A DNA stretch of 64,000 nt from Trebonia sp963767685 (GCA_963767685.1 CAVYEZ010000008.1:62001-126000), one strand, 5' to 3'; shown: positions 16,451 to 26,086, counted from the first letter of the stretch. Translations and numbers: made by a program. Notes: generated by a model not told the origin, from the letters alone.

Positions 16451-18101
16451 ATGCCCACGCATGAGGTCACGAACCAGCCGCCACCGCTCGCCGGCTACGA
16501 TGCGTCGGACGACCCGGCGCTCTTGGCCGCTGTCGAAGCCTTCCGCCCCGGTGGCCCCGAAGGTTCCGATGACACGGCGATGAGCGCCGCGGGCCTGCGG
16601 GCGGTCGGCCGCCTGGCGGGCGGCGAGCACGCGCAGGAACAGGGCAGGCTCGCCAACGAGAACCCGCCGAAGCTGCGCACCCACGACCGCTACGGGCACC
16701 GGGTCGACGAGGTGGAGTTCCATCCTGCCTGGCACGACCTCATGAACAGCGCGATCACCCACGGGCTGCACGCCGCTCCCTGGCGGGACCAGCGGCCGGG
16801 CGCCCACCTGGACCGCGCGGCGCGGTTCTACGTCTGGGGCCAGGCGGAGGCGGGCCACCTCTGCCCGGTCTCGATGACCTACGCGATCGTCCCGGCGCTC
16901 CGCCACGCCCCCGACCTGGCGAGGCAGTACGAGCCGCTGCTGGCGGCGACCGCGTACGACCCCAGCAGGCGCCCGGCGGGCGTCAAGCGCGGGCCTGACC
17001 GCCGGCATGTCCATGACGGAGAAGCAGGGCGGCTCGGACGTCCGCGCCAACACCACGACGGCGACTCCGGCCGCCGACGGCAGCTACCGCATCACCGGCC
17101 ACAAGTGGTTCACGTCCGCCCCGATGGGCGACCTTTTCATGGTCCTGGCCCAGACGCCGGCCGGCCCGAGCTGCTTCCTGCTCCCTAAGGTCCTGCCCGA
17201 CGGCACCCGCAACGCGATGTACCTGCAGCGGCTCAAGGACAAGCTGGGCAACCGCTCGAACGCCTCCGCCGAGGTCGAGTACGACGACGCGACGGCCTGG
17301 CTCGTCGGCGAGGAGGGCCGCGGCGTCCGCACCATCCTCGACATGGTCAACGCGACCCGGCTGGACTGCGTTCTGGCCGCCGCGACCGGCCTGCGCCTCG
17401 GCGTCATCCACGCGGCGCATCACGCGCGCTACCGCGAGGCGTTCGGCAAGAAGCTCATCGACCAGCCCCTGATGACGAGCGTCCTCGCGGACCTGGCGAT
17501 CGAGTCCGAGGCCGCCACCACGGTCGCGATGCGCCTGGCGGCGGCGGCCGACCGCGCGGCCCGCGGCGACGAGGGCGAGCGGGCCTTCCGGCGGCTCGCC
17601 CTGGCCGCCACCAAGTACCACGTGTGCAAGCTGGCCCCGGCGCACGCCGCCGAGGCGCTCGAGTGCCTGGGCGGCAACGGCTACGTCGAGGAGTCCGGCC
17701 TGCCCCGCTTGTACCGGGAGGCGCCGCTCCAGTCGATCTGGGAGGGCTCGGGCAACGTCGCCGCGCTCGACGCGCTGCGCGCCCTGACCCGCCAGCCCGA
17801 GTCCGCCGAGGCGTTCTTCGCCGAGCTCGAGCTGGCCAGGGGCGCCGACCGCCGCCTGGACGACGCGGTCGAACGGCTCAAGAAGGCCGCCGCCGACCCG
17901 GCCGAGCAAGCCGCCCGCCGACTAGCCGAGTCCATGGCGGTCACCCTGCAGGCCGCCTTGCTCATCCGCCACGGCCACCCGACTGTAGCGGACGCCTTCA
18001 CCGCCACCCGCCTGGCCGGCGAGGGCGGCCGTGCCTACGGCACGCTCCCGGCGGGCACCCGCACCGGGCAGATCATCCCGAGGGCGATCCCGGCGGCCTA
18101 A
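16451..18101 (+). CDS. AidB-like acyl-CoA dehydrogenase family protein (one frameshift)
   Basis: About 549 residues after one base is removed in the GCGGGCC run near 16990, close to the 541 residues of E. coli AidB. An AGGAGG-type site precedes the ATG at 16451. The AidB layout is clear: an N-terminal extension (FHPAWHDLMNSAITHGLHA), the FAD-binding block GMSMTEKQGGSDVRANTT, GHKWFTSAPMGDLFMVLAQT, and the C-terminal helical domain with ALECLGGNGYVEESGLPRLY. AidB is induced by alkylation damage and binds DNA and FAD; many actinobacterial homologues are unstudied. It stands alone between two opposite-strand genes. Confidence 0.85.
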
Positions 18102-18152
18102 GGGACCGCGGCAGGCGCCGCGCAGCAGCGCGCGCGGCCGCCGCGGACCAAC

Positions 18153-19649
18153 TCAGGCCAGCCCCAGGGCCTCCGCGGCCGCCTGGGCGCATACCCGCGA
18201 CGCGCCGTAGGTGGCCAGGTAGGCCGTCCCCGGCGGCGGCGTCCAGCCGGGCACGCCCATCTCGATGATGACCGCGTCGGGACGCGCCGCCAGCACGCCG
18301 TCCACCAGGCCGAGCACGGTGCGCGCGTCCCGGACGGCGAGCACGAGCGGGCGGCCGGCGGACGCCGCGAGGATCAACCCCGCCGCCGCCCCGTCACCGG
18401 CGGCGGGGTCAACCCGCTTCACGGCCGCCCACGGCTCGAATCCCCACGTGAACCGGCCGGCGGCCATGCTCTCCTCGGGCTCGACCTCGACAATCAGCGG
18501 ATCGACGAGCGCCCCGGGGAGCGGCCCTGACCGGCGCAGCGCGCGCCGCGCGGCGGCCAGCCCGACCCCGTCCCCGGTGCCGACGCCCTGGCCGGCGAGC
18601 AGGTCCGGGCCGGCCGCGAAGGCATCGCGCCACCCGGCCAGTCGCGCCCGCAGGCCGGCGACCCGCGCCGCCGCCTCCTCCAGCCGGTCACCGGCCAGCC
18701 GCCCCGACGTCACCGCGTCGGCGATGGCGGCCCGGACCGCGTGGTACATCGCCTCGTCGGTGTCCCGCCCGAGGCAGAGGAGGTCGACCCCGGCGGTCAC
18801 GGCGAGCACCGCGGCGTGCGGGATCCCGAAGGCGGCGCTGGCCGCCTTCATCTCGAGCGCGTCGCTGATCACCACGCCGGAGAACCCGAGTTCGCCGCGC
18901 AGCAGGCCCTTGACGGCGGCCGGCGACAGCGACGCGGGCAGCGAGCCGGTCAGCTCGGGCACCAGCAGGTGCCCGGGCATGACGGCGAGCGACCCGGCGG
19001 CGATAGCGGCGACAAACGGGGGCAGGTCGCGAACGCGGATCTCCGCCAGCGTCCCTGAGACCGTCGCGAGCGACAGGTGCGAGTCGTCGCCGGTGCTCCC
19101 GTGACCGGGGAAGTGCTTCGCGCAGGCCGCTACCCCGGCCGACTGCAGGCCGGAAACGGCGGCGGCGACGTGCCTGGCCACCAGCGCGGGATCGGGACCG
19201 AACGACCGCGTGCCCACTACCGCGCTGCCGCTCAGGTCGAGCACGTCGGCATCGGGCGCGAGGTTGGTGTTGATCCCGAGCCGGGCGAGGTCGTCGCCAA
19301 TCGCGGCGTAGACGGACCGGGTGAGCGAGATATCGTCCACGGCGCCGAGCGCGGCGTTCCCCGGGTAGGGCGAGCCCGACGCGTACGCCAGCCGGGTGAC
19401 GTCGCCCCCCTCCTCGTCGATGGCGATGACCGGCTCGACCGGCGCCGCCGCGCGGAGGGTCGCGCTGAGCGCGGCGGTGTCACCGACCACGTTCGAGCCG
19501 AAGAAGGTGACCCCGGCCAGCCCGCGGGAGAGCGCCTCAAGCACCCACGGGGGAGCGGTGGTCCCGGGAAACGGCGGGATGAGGATCGCGTCGGCGAGGG
19601 CGCCGAGCGCCGGGTCGACGGACGGCTCCAGGCGCTCGATCGCCGTCAT
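18153..19649 (-). CDS. Glycoside hydrolase family 3, beta-N-acetylhexosaminidase-like
   Basis: 498 residues, no signal peptide, so cytoplasmic. The diagnostic GH3 NagZ-type motif KHFPGHGSTGDDSH is at residues 178-191, where the Asp-His dyad acts as acid/base, and the nucleophile is D263 in VVISDALEMK. A C-terminal domain of about 170 residues follows the barrel. NagZ-type enzymes release N-acetylglucosamine from muropeptides or chito-oligosaccharides. The start overlaps the stop of the upstream permease by 4 bases. The order binding protein, permease, permease, GH3 enzyme matches the dasABC-dasD region of Streptomyces, where chitobiose is imported and cleaved. Substrate here is inferred from that. 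Confidence 0.85.
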   Translation of the reverse strand: MTAIERLEPSVDPALGALADAILIPPFPGTTAPPWVLEALSRGLAGVTFFGSNVVGDTAALSATLRAAAPVEPVIAIDEEGGDVTRLAYASGSPYPGNAALGAVDDISLTRSVYAAIGDDLARLGINTNLAPDADVLDLSGSAVVGTRSFGPDPALVARHVAAAVSGLQSAGVAACAKHFPGHGSTGDDSHLSLATVSGTLAEIRVRDLPPFVAAIAAGSLAVMPGHLLVPELTGSLPASLSPAAVKGLLRGELGFSGVVISDALEMKAASAAFGIPHAAVLAVTAGVDLLCLGRDTDEAMYHAVRAAIADAVTSGRLAGDRLEEAAARVAGLRARLAGWRDAFAAGPDLLAGQGVGTGDGVGLAAARRALRRSGPLPGALVDPLIVEVEPEESMAAGRFTWGFEPWAAVKRVDPAAGDGAAAGLILAASAGRPLVLAVRDARTVLGLVDGVLAARPDAVIIEMGVPGWTPPPGTAYLATYGASRVCAQAAAEALGLA

Positions 19650-20572
19650 CCCTTCACCGCGCCTGCGACCAGGCCGCTCGCCAGCCGACGCTGGGTGACC
19701 AGGAAGAACGCTAGGACAGGAATGGTGAACAGCGTGGAGGAAGCCATGATCGCGCCCCAGTCGGTGGAGTTCTGGCCGTAGAAGTACTGCACGTACAACG
19801 GCAGGGTGAACTTAGCGGTGTCGGTGCCGAGGAAGGTGAGCGCGAACACGAACTCGTTGTAGGCGAAGATGAACGCGAACACGCTGGTGGAGACCAAGCC
19901 GGGGGACACCAGCGGCAGCAGGATCCGCCAGAATCGGGTCCAAGCCCCGGCCCCGTCGATCGCCGCCGCTTCCTCAAGGTCCTTGGGCACGGTGGCGGCG
20001 AAGTTGCGCAGCATCCAGATCGTGACCGGCAGCGCGAACGCGGTGTAGACGGCGATCAGCCCGACGAGGCTGTCGAGCAGGTTGAGCTTGCGGAAGTCGA
20101 TGAACAGCGAGACGACGAGTGCCTGCTGCGGCAGCAGCTGCACGATCAGCAGCATGACCAGGTAGGTGGTGCGGAACCGGAACTTGAACCGCCCGAGCGC
20201 GATCGCCGCGAGCAGCCCGACGAGCGACGACACCGCGACCGCGACGATCGTGACGAACAGGCTGTTCTTCAGGAAGTTCCAGTACGAGATCCCGATCACC
20301 GAACCGCTGAAGACGGCGCGGAAGTTCGCCAGCGTCGGGTGCAGCGGTATCGGGTGCGGCGTCAGCGAGTAGATCTCGGTGGCGGGCTTGAACGCCGTGG
20401 AGATCATCCACAGCACCGGGAACAGCGCGAACAGGGCGACGAGCACCCCGGCCAGGTTAAGTGCGGCCCTGCGCGACGCGCGGCCGAACCGCCGGCCGCC
20501 GCGACCGGGCCCGGCCCGGCGAGATGCCTCGCCGCTGAACACGGGGCTGTTAGACACGGGGACGGGCGTCAT
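19646..20572 (-). CDS. Carbohydrate ABC transporter permease (DasC-like)
   Basis: About 308 residues with six membrane segments. The inner-membrane coupling loop of MalG-type permeases is present as EEAAAIDGAGAWTRFWRILL (the EAA motif), followed by PLVSPGLVSTSVFAFI. The N-terminus reads MTPVPVSNSP and a first helix at LNLAGVLVALFALFPVLWM. The ATG at 20572 overlaps the stop of the preceding permease (ATGA), so the two are translationally coupled. It works with the other permease, the lipoprotein binding protein and an ATPase that is not encoded here, probably a shared MsiK-type ATPase as in Streptomyces. Confidence 0.88.
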   Translation of the reverse strand: MTPVPVSNSPVFSGEASRRAGPGRGGRRFGRASRRAALNLAGVLVALFALFPVLWMISTAFKPATEIYSLTPHPIPLHPTLANFRAVFSGSVIGISYWNFLKNSLFVTIVAVAVSSLVGLLAAIALGRFKFRFRTTYLVMLLIVQLLPQQALVVSLFIDFRKLNLLDSLVGLIAVYTAFALPVTIWMLRNFAATVPKDLEEAAAIDGAGAWTRFWRILLPLVSPGLVSTSVFAFIFAYNEFVFALTFLGTDTAKFTLPLYVQYFYGQNSTDWGAIMASSTLFTIPVLAFFLVTQRRLASGLVAGAVKG

Positions 20573-21629
20573 GCGAGTGACCCTTGCTTGATGGCGGCAC
20601 GGACGTACCCGACCGTGACGATGAGCAGGATGATCGTGAGGACGAACGCGGCCGCCGAGGCGAGGCCGTAGTGCGGCGGCTGGGTGAACGCCTGCGAGTA
20701 CTCGTACAGCCCGAGGTTGTACTCGTCCCGGTTCCCGAGGTCGCCGGTGACGATGTACGCCTGGGTGAACATGCCGAAGTCCCAGATCGTCGACAGCAGC
20801 GCCAGCACCAGGAACACCGGGCGCAGGATCGGGAACGTCACCTTCCAGAAGGTCCGCCACGGACCCGCGCCGTCCACCCGCGCCGCCTCGAGCAACTCGG
20901 TCGGCAGCGTGCGCAGCCCCGCGAGCACGGTGACCGCGATGAACGGGAAGCCGGTCCAGACCAGCATCACGGTCAGCACGGTGTAGGCGGGCAGCGTCGC
21001 GTTCGTCCAGGAGAACCCGGCCCAGTGCGCCCCGCCGCCCAGCCAAGACGGGAGCTTGGCCAGCGCCCAGTCGACGACACCGCCGTCCGGGTCGACGAGC
21101 CAGACGAAGACCACGCTCGCGGACACCGCCGGGGTCGCCCAGGCGAGCAGCGCGGACACGGACACGAACGTGCGCATCTTCGGCCCGAGCCGGGCGAGCA
21201 GCTGCCCGACCAGCGTCCCGACGATCATCGTCAGCGGCACCACGACCAGCGCGAAGTACAGGCTGGTCTTCAGTGACTGCCAGAACTCGGGGTCGTGCAG
21301 GATCTGGCTGTAGTTCGAGAACCCGGTCCACTGGGCGGGCAGGACGCCGCTGATCTGCATCAGCCCGTAGTTCTGGAACGAGAACAGCCCGACCTGCACG
21401 GCGGGCCACAAGATCAGCGCGCCGATGATCGCGGTCGCGGGCAGCAGCAGCAGGTAGGGGCCCAGCCCGTGCTTCCTGATCCAGATCGCGGCCCGCTGTT
21501 GCGACGACAGGTTGAAAGTGGGCGATGCCGAACGGCCGGCTGTGTCACGCGGGCCGTCAGGCTCCGACGGCGGGGTGGCAGGCCGGCCGGGGAGGGGGTC
21601 CCCGGCCGGCTGTGCGAGGAGGTCACCAT
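20569..21629 (-). CDS. Carbohydrate ABC transporter permease (DasB-like; N-terminus frameshifted)
   Basis: The body is a MalF-type permease of about 310 residues: RKHGLGPYLLLLPATAIIG forms the first helix and EAARVDGAGPWRTFWKVTFP the EAA coupling loop. That frame has no usable start codon upstream. An ATG at 21629 opens a neighbouring frame (MVTSSHSRPGTPSPAGL), so one or two single-base errors between about 21540 and 21600 probably separate the true start from the body; the exact start is uncertain. It lies 14 bases after the binding-protein stop in a tight operon. Together with the downstream permease it forms the membrane channel for a sugar. Confidence 0.8.
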
Positions 21630-21643
21630 AGGAAGGTACGCGG

Positions 21644-23032
21644 CTAGCTGGCGCTGCCGGTGTTGAGCACGTTCTGCAGCTGGGTGTTGGCGGAGGCCAC
21701 CGTGGAGGCGAACGGCGCCCCCTGCATCAGCGACTTCAGCATGGCCGGGATGATGTTGAGCTTGCCGTTGTCGGCGGTGGGCCAGTTCTTGGCGGTGAGC
21801 GGGGAGGACTCGCCATTGAGCGCGGCCTCGGCGAAGCCGGCCATGAACGCGCCGCCGCTGGTCTCGCTGGCGGAGATCTGCGCGGAATAGGGCGAGAAGA
21901 AGCCGGACAGCGTGGCGAAGCTGCTCGAGTTGGTCGGGTTGTCCATGACCGAGATCAGGTCCCACGCCGCCGTCGGGTTGGGGCTGGTCTTGAAGACCGC
22001 GAGGTCGGAGCCGCCGGCGAAGACCGGGGCCGGGTTCGGCCCGTTCTCGCTCGGGATCGGGAAGGACGCGATGTTGCTCGTGTCCGCCGAGTTCTTCGGC
22101 AGCGCCGCCTTGGCCCACGGGCCGTCGATGTACATGTCGAGCTTGCCGAGGCCGAAGTCCTCGTTCGGCCCGCCGGCGGTCGCCCCGGCGACGCCGAGCT
22201 CGCTCTCGCCGACGTACTTGGACTGGGAGACCTTGTCGGTGGTGTACAGGCCGACGTAGTACTTGATGGCGGCCTCGTCCTGCGCCGAGGTCAGGTCCCC
22301 GGTCCACGTGCCGTTGCTCTGGGTCGCGATCTGGCCGCCGGCGCCCCAGATGAAGCTGGCGAACGCGTTGGTGTCATTGGTGATGGCGTCGAGGCCCGTG
22401 GTGCCCGGGTAGGCCTTCTGCAGCTTGACCGCGTCGGCCTCCAGCCCCGCCCAGGTCGTCGGCGTGCTGGTGATGCCAGCCTTCTTGAACTGGTCGGTGC
22501 GGTACCACACGGCGCGCACGCCGCCGAACCACGGCACGGCGTAGGTGGTGCCGCCCTGGGTGTCGTTGGCCAGCATGCCGGGGACGATGCCCTTGGTGCC
22601 GGACCAGCTGCTCAGGTCGCTGTTGAGCGGGGCGAGGATGCCGCTCGCGGCCTCGGTGGGCGTGTCGGTGTTACCGAGCTCGGTGATGTCGGGAATGTTC
22701 TTGCCGGACGAAAGCGCGTTGTTCCAGTCCGCCGTGCGGTTGCTCCACGGGATCCACTTCACCACGACCTGGGTCTTGGCGTACTGCGGGAAGTCCTTGT
22801 GGAACTGCGTCACGATGCCGTTCATCCAGCTGACCTGGGATGCGACGGAGCCGCCCATACGCCAGACGGTGAGCGTCGACGGGGCAGACGACGCTGCGCT
22901 GCCCGAAGCGCTGCTGCCGGCCGCGCTGCTGGAACTGCCGGAGCTGCAGCCGGCGATGGCCAGCGCCGCAGCGGCGGCGCCCGCGACCGCGCCGAGCGCG
23001 GCCGATCTCTTCCTGAGTCCCACTGCTGGCAC
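21644..23032 (-). CDS. Sugar-binding lipoprotein of an ABC transporter (DasA-like)
   Basis: 462 residues with a lipoprotein signal peptide ending in LAIAGCSSGS, then a Ser-rich tether. The fold is that of family 1 extracellular solute-binding proteins: STLTVWRMGG at the start, DITELGNTD, VPWFGGVRAVWYRTDQFKKA, and GPWAKAALPKN before the second lobe. An AGGAG site precedes the ATG. It is the first gene of the operon binding protein-permease-permease-GH3, and a sigma-70-like promoter with an overlapping palindrome lies just upstream. By synteny it captures chitobiose or a related N-acetylglucosamine oligosaccharide; the sequence alone does not prove the ligand. Confidence 0.88.
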   Translation of the reverse strand: MPAVGLRKRSAALGAVAGAAAAALAIAGCSSGSSSSAAGSSASGSAASSAPSTLTVWRMGGSVASQVSWMNGIVTQFHKDFPQYAKTQVVVKWIPWSNRTADWNNALSSGKNIPDITELGNTDTPTEAASGILAPLNSDLSSWSGTKGIVPGMLANDTQGGTTYAVPWFGGVRAVWYRTDQFKKAGITSTPTTWAGLEADAVKLQKAYPGTTGLDAITNDTNAFASFIWGAGGQIATQSNGTWTGDLTSAQDEAAIKYYVGLYTTDKVSQSKYVGESELGVAGATAGGPNEDFGLGKLDMYIDGPWAKAALPKNSADTSNIASFPIPSENGPNPAPVFAGGSDLAVFKTSPNPTAAWDLISVMDNPTNSSSFATLSGFFSPYSAQISASETSGGAFMAGFAEAALNGESSPLTAKNWPTADNGKLNIIPAMLKSLMQGAPFASTVASANTQLQNVLNTGSAS

Positions 23033-23096
23033 TCCTTCTGCGAGGGTGATCTTTTAGGTCAGACTTGGTCAGTGACCCTTGGGCAAGAAACTAACT

Positions 23097-23139
23097 GGAA
23101 ACTTTCCTATAAGATAGACCTGTTGCCAGAACTTAACAA
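23097..23139 (-). promoter_or_regulatory. Sigma-70-like promoter and candidate ROK operator of the sugar operon
   Basis: Read on the minus strand, TTGTTA (23139-23134) and TATCTT (23116-23111) are separated by 17 bases, a good -35/-10 pair. The interrupted palindrome GGAAACTTTCC at 23097-23107 falls at the expected transcription start, a classic repressor position. The divergent ROK gene begins 96 bases away, so it is the natural candidate to bind here. Confidence 0.55.
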
Positions 23140-23234
23140 AGGCCGTCCAGCTCATGGCCGGCGTAACCGCGGGACCCCGCCGGAGGGGTGTATCTGTTGG
23201 CGAAACAGTGGTTGGTAGGGCCGGATGGCGATCT

Positions 23235-24455
23235 ATGAGTGACGTGAACGGGCCGGAGACGCGGCGCCAGAAGCCGGGGACGCCCAGCCTGCTCCGCGAG
23301 CTGAACGACCGGGCGGCGCTCGAGCTGCTCCTCACCGAGGGCCCGCTGACGCGGGCCCAGCTGTCGGACCGGACCGGGGTCTCCAAGGTCACCGTCTCGC
23401 AGATGCTCGCCAGGCTGGAAGACCGCGGCCTGGTCATGGTCGCCGGGGAACAGGCGGGCGGGCGCGGCCCGAACGCCGCGCTGTACTCGGTCGTCCCCTC
23501 AAGCGCTTACGTTGCCGGACTATATGTGGAATTTGACCAGGTCAGTGCCGCTATCGCGGATGTGACCGGGCAGCATGTGGCCGACATCAGCGTGAATCCC
23601 AACGGCACCGACGACCCGGTGGGAATGGTCCGCGACGCGATGGGGCGGGCCTGCGAGAGCGCCGGCATCGACTTCTCCGACCTCTCCGCCGTCGTGATCG
23701 GCAGTCCCGGTGTCCTTGACCCGAGGACCGGTGCCCCCCGCATCGCGGTCAACCTGCCGACCTGGCACGGGGGAGTGCCCGAGGCGCTGCGCGAGGTGCT
23801 GCACACCCCGGTGGTGATCGAGAACGACGTGAAGCTCGCCGCGATGGCCGAGCGGGCCTGCGGGGTCGCGGCCGGGCTGGATGACTTCGCCTTCGTGTGG
23901 CTGGGCGTGGGCCTCGGCCTCGCCGCCGTTATTAACGGCCAGGTGCGCCGGGGCGTCGGGGGCGCGGCCGGTGAAATCGGCTGGATGCCCGTGCACGGCG
24001 CGCCGCTCCCGGCGGGGAACGAGCACCCAAGCAAGGCCGGCCTGCAGGCCCTCGCCGGCGGTCACGCGGTCATGAGCCTCGCCGCCGAGCACGGGTTCGC
24101 CGGCGGCACGCCGGCCGACGCGATCAAGGCCGCGGTCGCGGACCTGGACGGCAGCCCGCGCGGCCGGGGCGCGGCGTTCCTGGACGAGTACGCGCACCGG
24201 GTCTCCATCGGCGTCGCGGCCGTCTGCGTCGTCCTCGACCCTGGCCTGGTCGTGCTCGGCGGCACGGTCGGCTACGCGGGCGGCACGGAACTCGCCGCCC
24301 GCGTAGCCGCCGAGGTGCCGCGGCTGTGCCTGGCCGGCCCGGCGGTCGTTCCCACGTCCGTCGACGAGGAGCCCGTGCTCCTGGGCGCTACGCAGGCCGC
24401 GCTGGCGCAGGCCCGCGCCGGCCTGCTCGGCTCCCTCGGCACGTCCTCCGACTAG
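23235..24455 (+). CDS. ROK-family transcriptional repressor
   Basis: 406 residues from the ATG at 23235. The N-terminal winged helix contains TRAQLSDRTGVSKVTVSQML. The C-terminal ROK domain has the sugar-kinase-like ATP loop, the conserved stretch VIENDVKLAAMAERACG, and GLGLAAVINGQVRRGVGG then AGEIGWMP. The cysteine cluster of zinc-binding ROK proteins is not obvious after this motif, so metal binding may be absent. It is divergent from the sugar ABC operon and most likely represses it until the sugar or its phosphate binds. In Streptomyces the das genes are under the GntR regulator DasR, so a ROK regulator at this place is a difference. Confidence 0.85.
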   Translation: MSDVNGPETRRQKPGTPSLLRELNDRAALELLLTEGPLTRAQLSDRTGVSKVTVSQMLARLEDRGLVMVAGEQAGGRGPNAALYSVVPSSAYVAGLYVEFDQVSAAIADVTGQHVADISVNPNGTDDPVGMVRDAMGRACESAGIDFSDLSAVVIGSPGVLDPRTGAPRIAVNLPTWHGGVPEALREVLHTPVVIENDVKLAAMAERACGVAAGLDDFAFVWLGVGLGLAAVINGQVRRGVGGAAGEIGWMPVHGAPLPAGNEHPSKAGLQALAGGHAVMSLAAEHGFAGGTPADAIKAAVADLDGSPRGRGAAFLDEYAHRVSIGVAAVCVVLDPGLVVLGGTVGYAGGTELAARVAAEVPRLCLAGPAVVPTSVDEEPVLLGATQAALAQARAGLLGSLGTSSD

Positions 24456-24481
24456 CGGGCTTTGCCCGGCAGACCCTGGAC

Positions 24482-24526
24482 ATGAACGTGCCCCGCTGCG
24501 GATCTGGAGCAGCGGGGCACATTCAT
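24482..24526. terminator. Bidirectional terminator between ROK and protease genes
   Basis: GTGCCCCGCTGC at 24488-24499 pairs perfectly with GCAGCGGGGCAC at 24509-24520 around a 9-base loop; after one mismatch the stem continues with ATGAA/TTCAT. It lies between converging genes and can serve both. Confidence 0.8.
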
Positions 24527-24554
24527 CCCGGGGGGTTTGGGAGGTTTCGGGCGG

Positions 24555-25823
24555 TTAGGCAGCCGGGCCCGTGCCGAGGGTGAGGGTCGCGGTGTGCGAC
24601 TGTCCCTCGGGGTCGGTCCAGGCGATGCTCGCCTTGTCGCCCGGGTGGTGGCCGACGAGGATGTCCTGGATGTCGGTGCCATTGCTGACCGACTTGCCGT
24701 CCAGCGAGGTGATCACGTCACCATCGCCGAGGCCCGCGTTGGCCGCCGGGGTGCCCGACTCGGTGCCGACGATCGCCACGCCCTGCGTGGTCTGCTGGAA
24801 GCCCTGACCCTGGCTGCTGCCTGCGATCTGCACGCCGAGGAACGCGGTCGCGCCGACGTGCACCGTCGACGACGCCTGGCCGCCATCGATCTGCTTGGCG
24901 ATGGTCAGCGCGGTGTTGATCGGGATTGCGTACCCCTGCGTCGTGGACCCGTTAGACGAGCTCGACCCGGTGCCCGACGACCCGGTGCCCGACGACCCGG
25001 AGCCCGAGGAGCCGGAGCCGCCGTTGCCGTACCCGCCCCCGAAGGCGCCGTTCCCGTACCCGCCGAACTGGTAGTTGGTGGAGGCCGCGGTGTCCATCGC
25101 GACGACCTGGCCGTGCGAGTTCACCAGCGGGCCGCCGGAGTCACCCGCCTGGATGTCCGCGTTCGTCTCGATCAGCCCGGTCAGCTGCTCCGAGGACCCC
25201 GAGGACTCGTCGGAAGCGGTGATCGACTGGTTGAGCGCGGTGACCGAGCCGGCCGCGACCGAGGGGGTGCCGCCCACGCCGCCCGCGTTGCCGAGCGCGA
25301 CCACGCTGTCCCCGACGCTGACCGAGGAGGAGTCCCCGGTCGACGCGGTGGTCAGCCCCGAGGCGCCGGAAAGCTGCAGCACCGCGATGTCCTGCGACTC
25401 GTCATAGCCGACCACGGTCGCCTTGTAGGTCTTGCCGTTGCCGATGTCGGTGACGCTGACCGAGGTCGCGCCGTTGATCACGTGGTTGTTGGTGAGGATC
25501 TCGCCGTTGGACGTCAGCACGATGCCGGTGCCGAGCGAGGTCGCGCCCTGGTCGCCGAGCGTGGCCTTAACGTCCACCACGCCCGGGTCCACCTTGCTGG
25601 CGATCTGCGACGTGGACAGCACTGTCTTCGAGGTCGACGTCGGTGACCCGCCGGTGGTTGACCCGTGCGACAGCCCGACGGCCACCCCGGCCCCCGCCCC
25701 CGCGGCGACGATCGCCGTCGCGGTCAGCCCGAGCATCGTCCGGCTGCGGTGCCGCTTTGGCGGCTCCGGCGCCGGGTACTGTCCATACTGCCCGTACGGA
25801 TACTGTGCGAATGGCTCGCTCAT
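24555..25823 (-). CDS. HtrA/DegP-like serine protease with PDZ domain
   Basis: 422 residues from ATG 25823, chosen over a GTG at 25835 because GGCAGGA sits just before it. A short Tyr/Pro/Gln-rich cytoplasmic N-terminus (QYPYGQYGQYPAPEPP) precedes one membrane segment at about residues 29-52; the rest is extracytoplasmic. The trypsin-like triad is H114 (LTNNHVI), D145 (SQDIAVLQL) and S229 (QAGDSGGPLV). A PDZ domain lies at the C-terminus (GVAIVGTESGTPAANAGLGD). Between the catalytic serine and the last protease strands there is an unusual Gly/Ser/Asn/Tyr-rich insertion of about 55 residues. The protein probably degrades or refolds damaged envelope proteins. Confidence 0.88.
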   Translation of the reverse strand: MSEPFAQYPYGQYGQYPAPEPPKRHRSRTMLGLTATAIVAAGAGAGVAVGLSHGSTTGGSPTSTSKTVLSTSQIASKVDPGVVDVKATLGDQGATSLGTGIVLTSNGEILTNNHVINGATSVSVTDIGNGKTYKATVVGYDESQDIAVLQLSGASGLTTASTGDSSSVSVGDSVVALGNAGGVGGTPSVAAGSVTALNQSITASDESSGSSEQLTGLIETNADIQAGDSGGPLVNSHGQVVAMDTAASTNYQFGGYGNGAFGGGYGNGGSGSSGSGSSGTGSSGTGSSSSNGSTTQGYAIPINTALTIAKQIDGGQASSTVHVGATAFLGVQIAGSSQGQGFQQTTQGVAIVGTESGTPAANAGLGDGDVITSLDGKSVSNGTDIQDILVGHHPGDKASIAWTDPEGQSHTATLTLGTGPAA

Positions 25824-25934
25824 TGGTCCTGCCACCCCGAATTCTGTTCGCGGCCCTGCTTCTAGCTACACAAGAAGCATCGGTCGCAAACCTGGGCGGA
25901 CCCCGAAGAGACGATCAGCCGGACCTGCTGTTTA

Positions 25935-25960
25935 CCTGAAGGTTTCCTCAGGATCCTGAG
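25935..25960 (-). promoter_or_regulatory. Palindrome and repeated half-sites upstream of the protease gene
   Basis: A perfect 14-bp palindrome CTCAGGATCCTGAG lies at 25947-25960, with a related half-site CCTGAAGG just to its left. The array of CTCAGG/CTTCAGG-like half-sites resembles binding sites of OmpR-type response regulators. It is about 125 bases upstream of the protease start. No such regulator is encoded nearby, so the assignment is inference. Confidence 0.4.
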
Positions 25961-26049
25961 CCCGGCCGGCCGGGCGGGCGACGCGGACAGGGCCGTCCCG
26001 CCGGGATAACAGCAACCGGCGCCCCGCAAGGGACCAGCGGAAACGACGA

Positions 26050-26086
26050 CTCCCCGCCGCGCCGCGGGCCGGGGCGCGACGGGGAG
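26050..26086 (-). terminator. Terminator-like hairpin downstream of the small membrane gene
   Basis: CTCCCCG at 26050-26056 pairs with CGGGGAG at 26080-26086, and after one mismatch CGCGCC pairs with GGCGCG inside, leaving a short GC loop. On the minus strand it lies 40 bases past the stop at 26127 and is followed by a short T-containing stretch. Confidence 0.6.
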
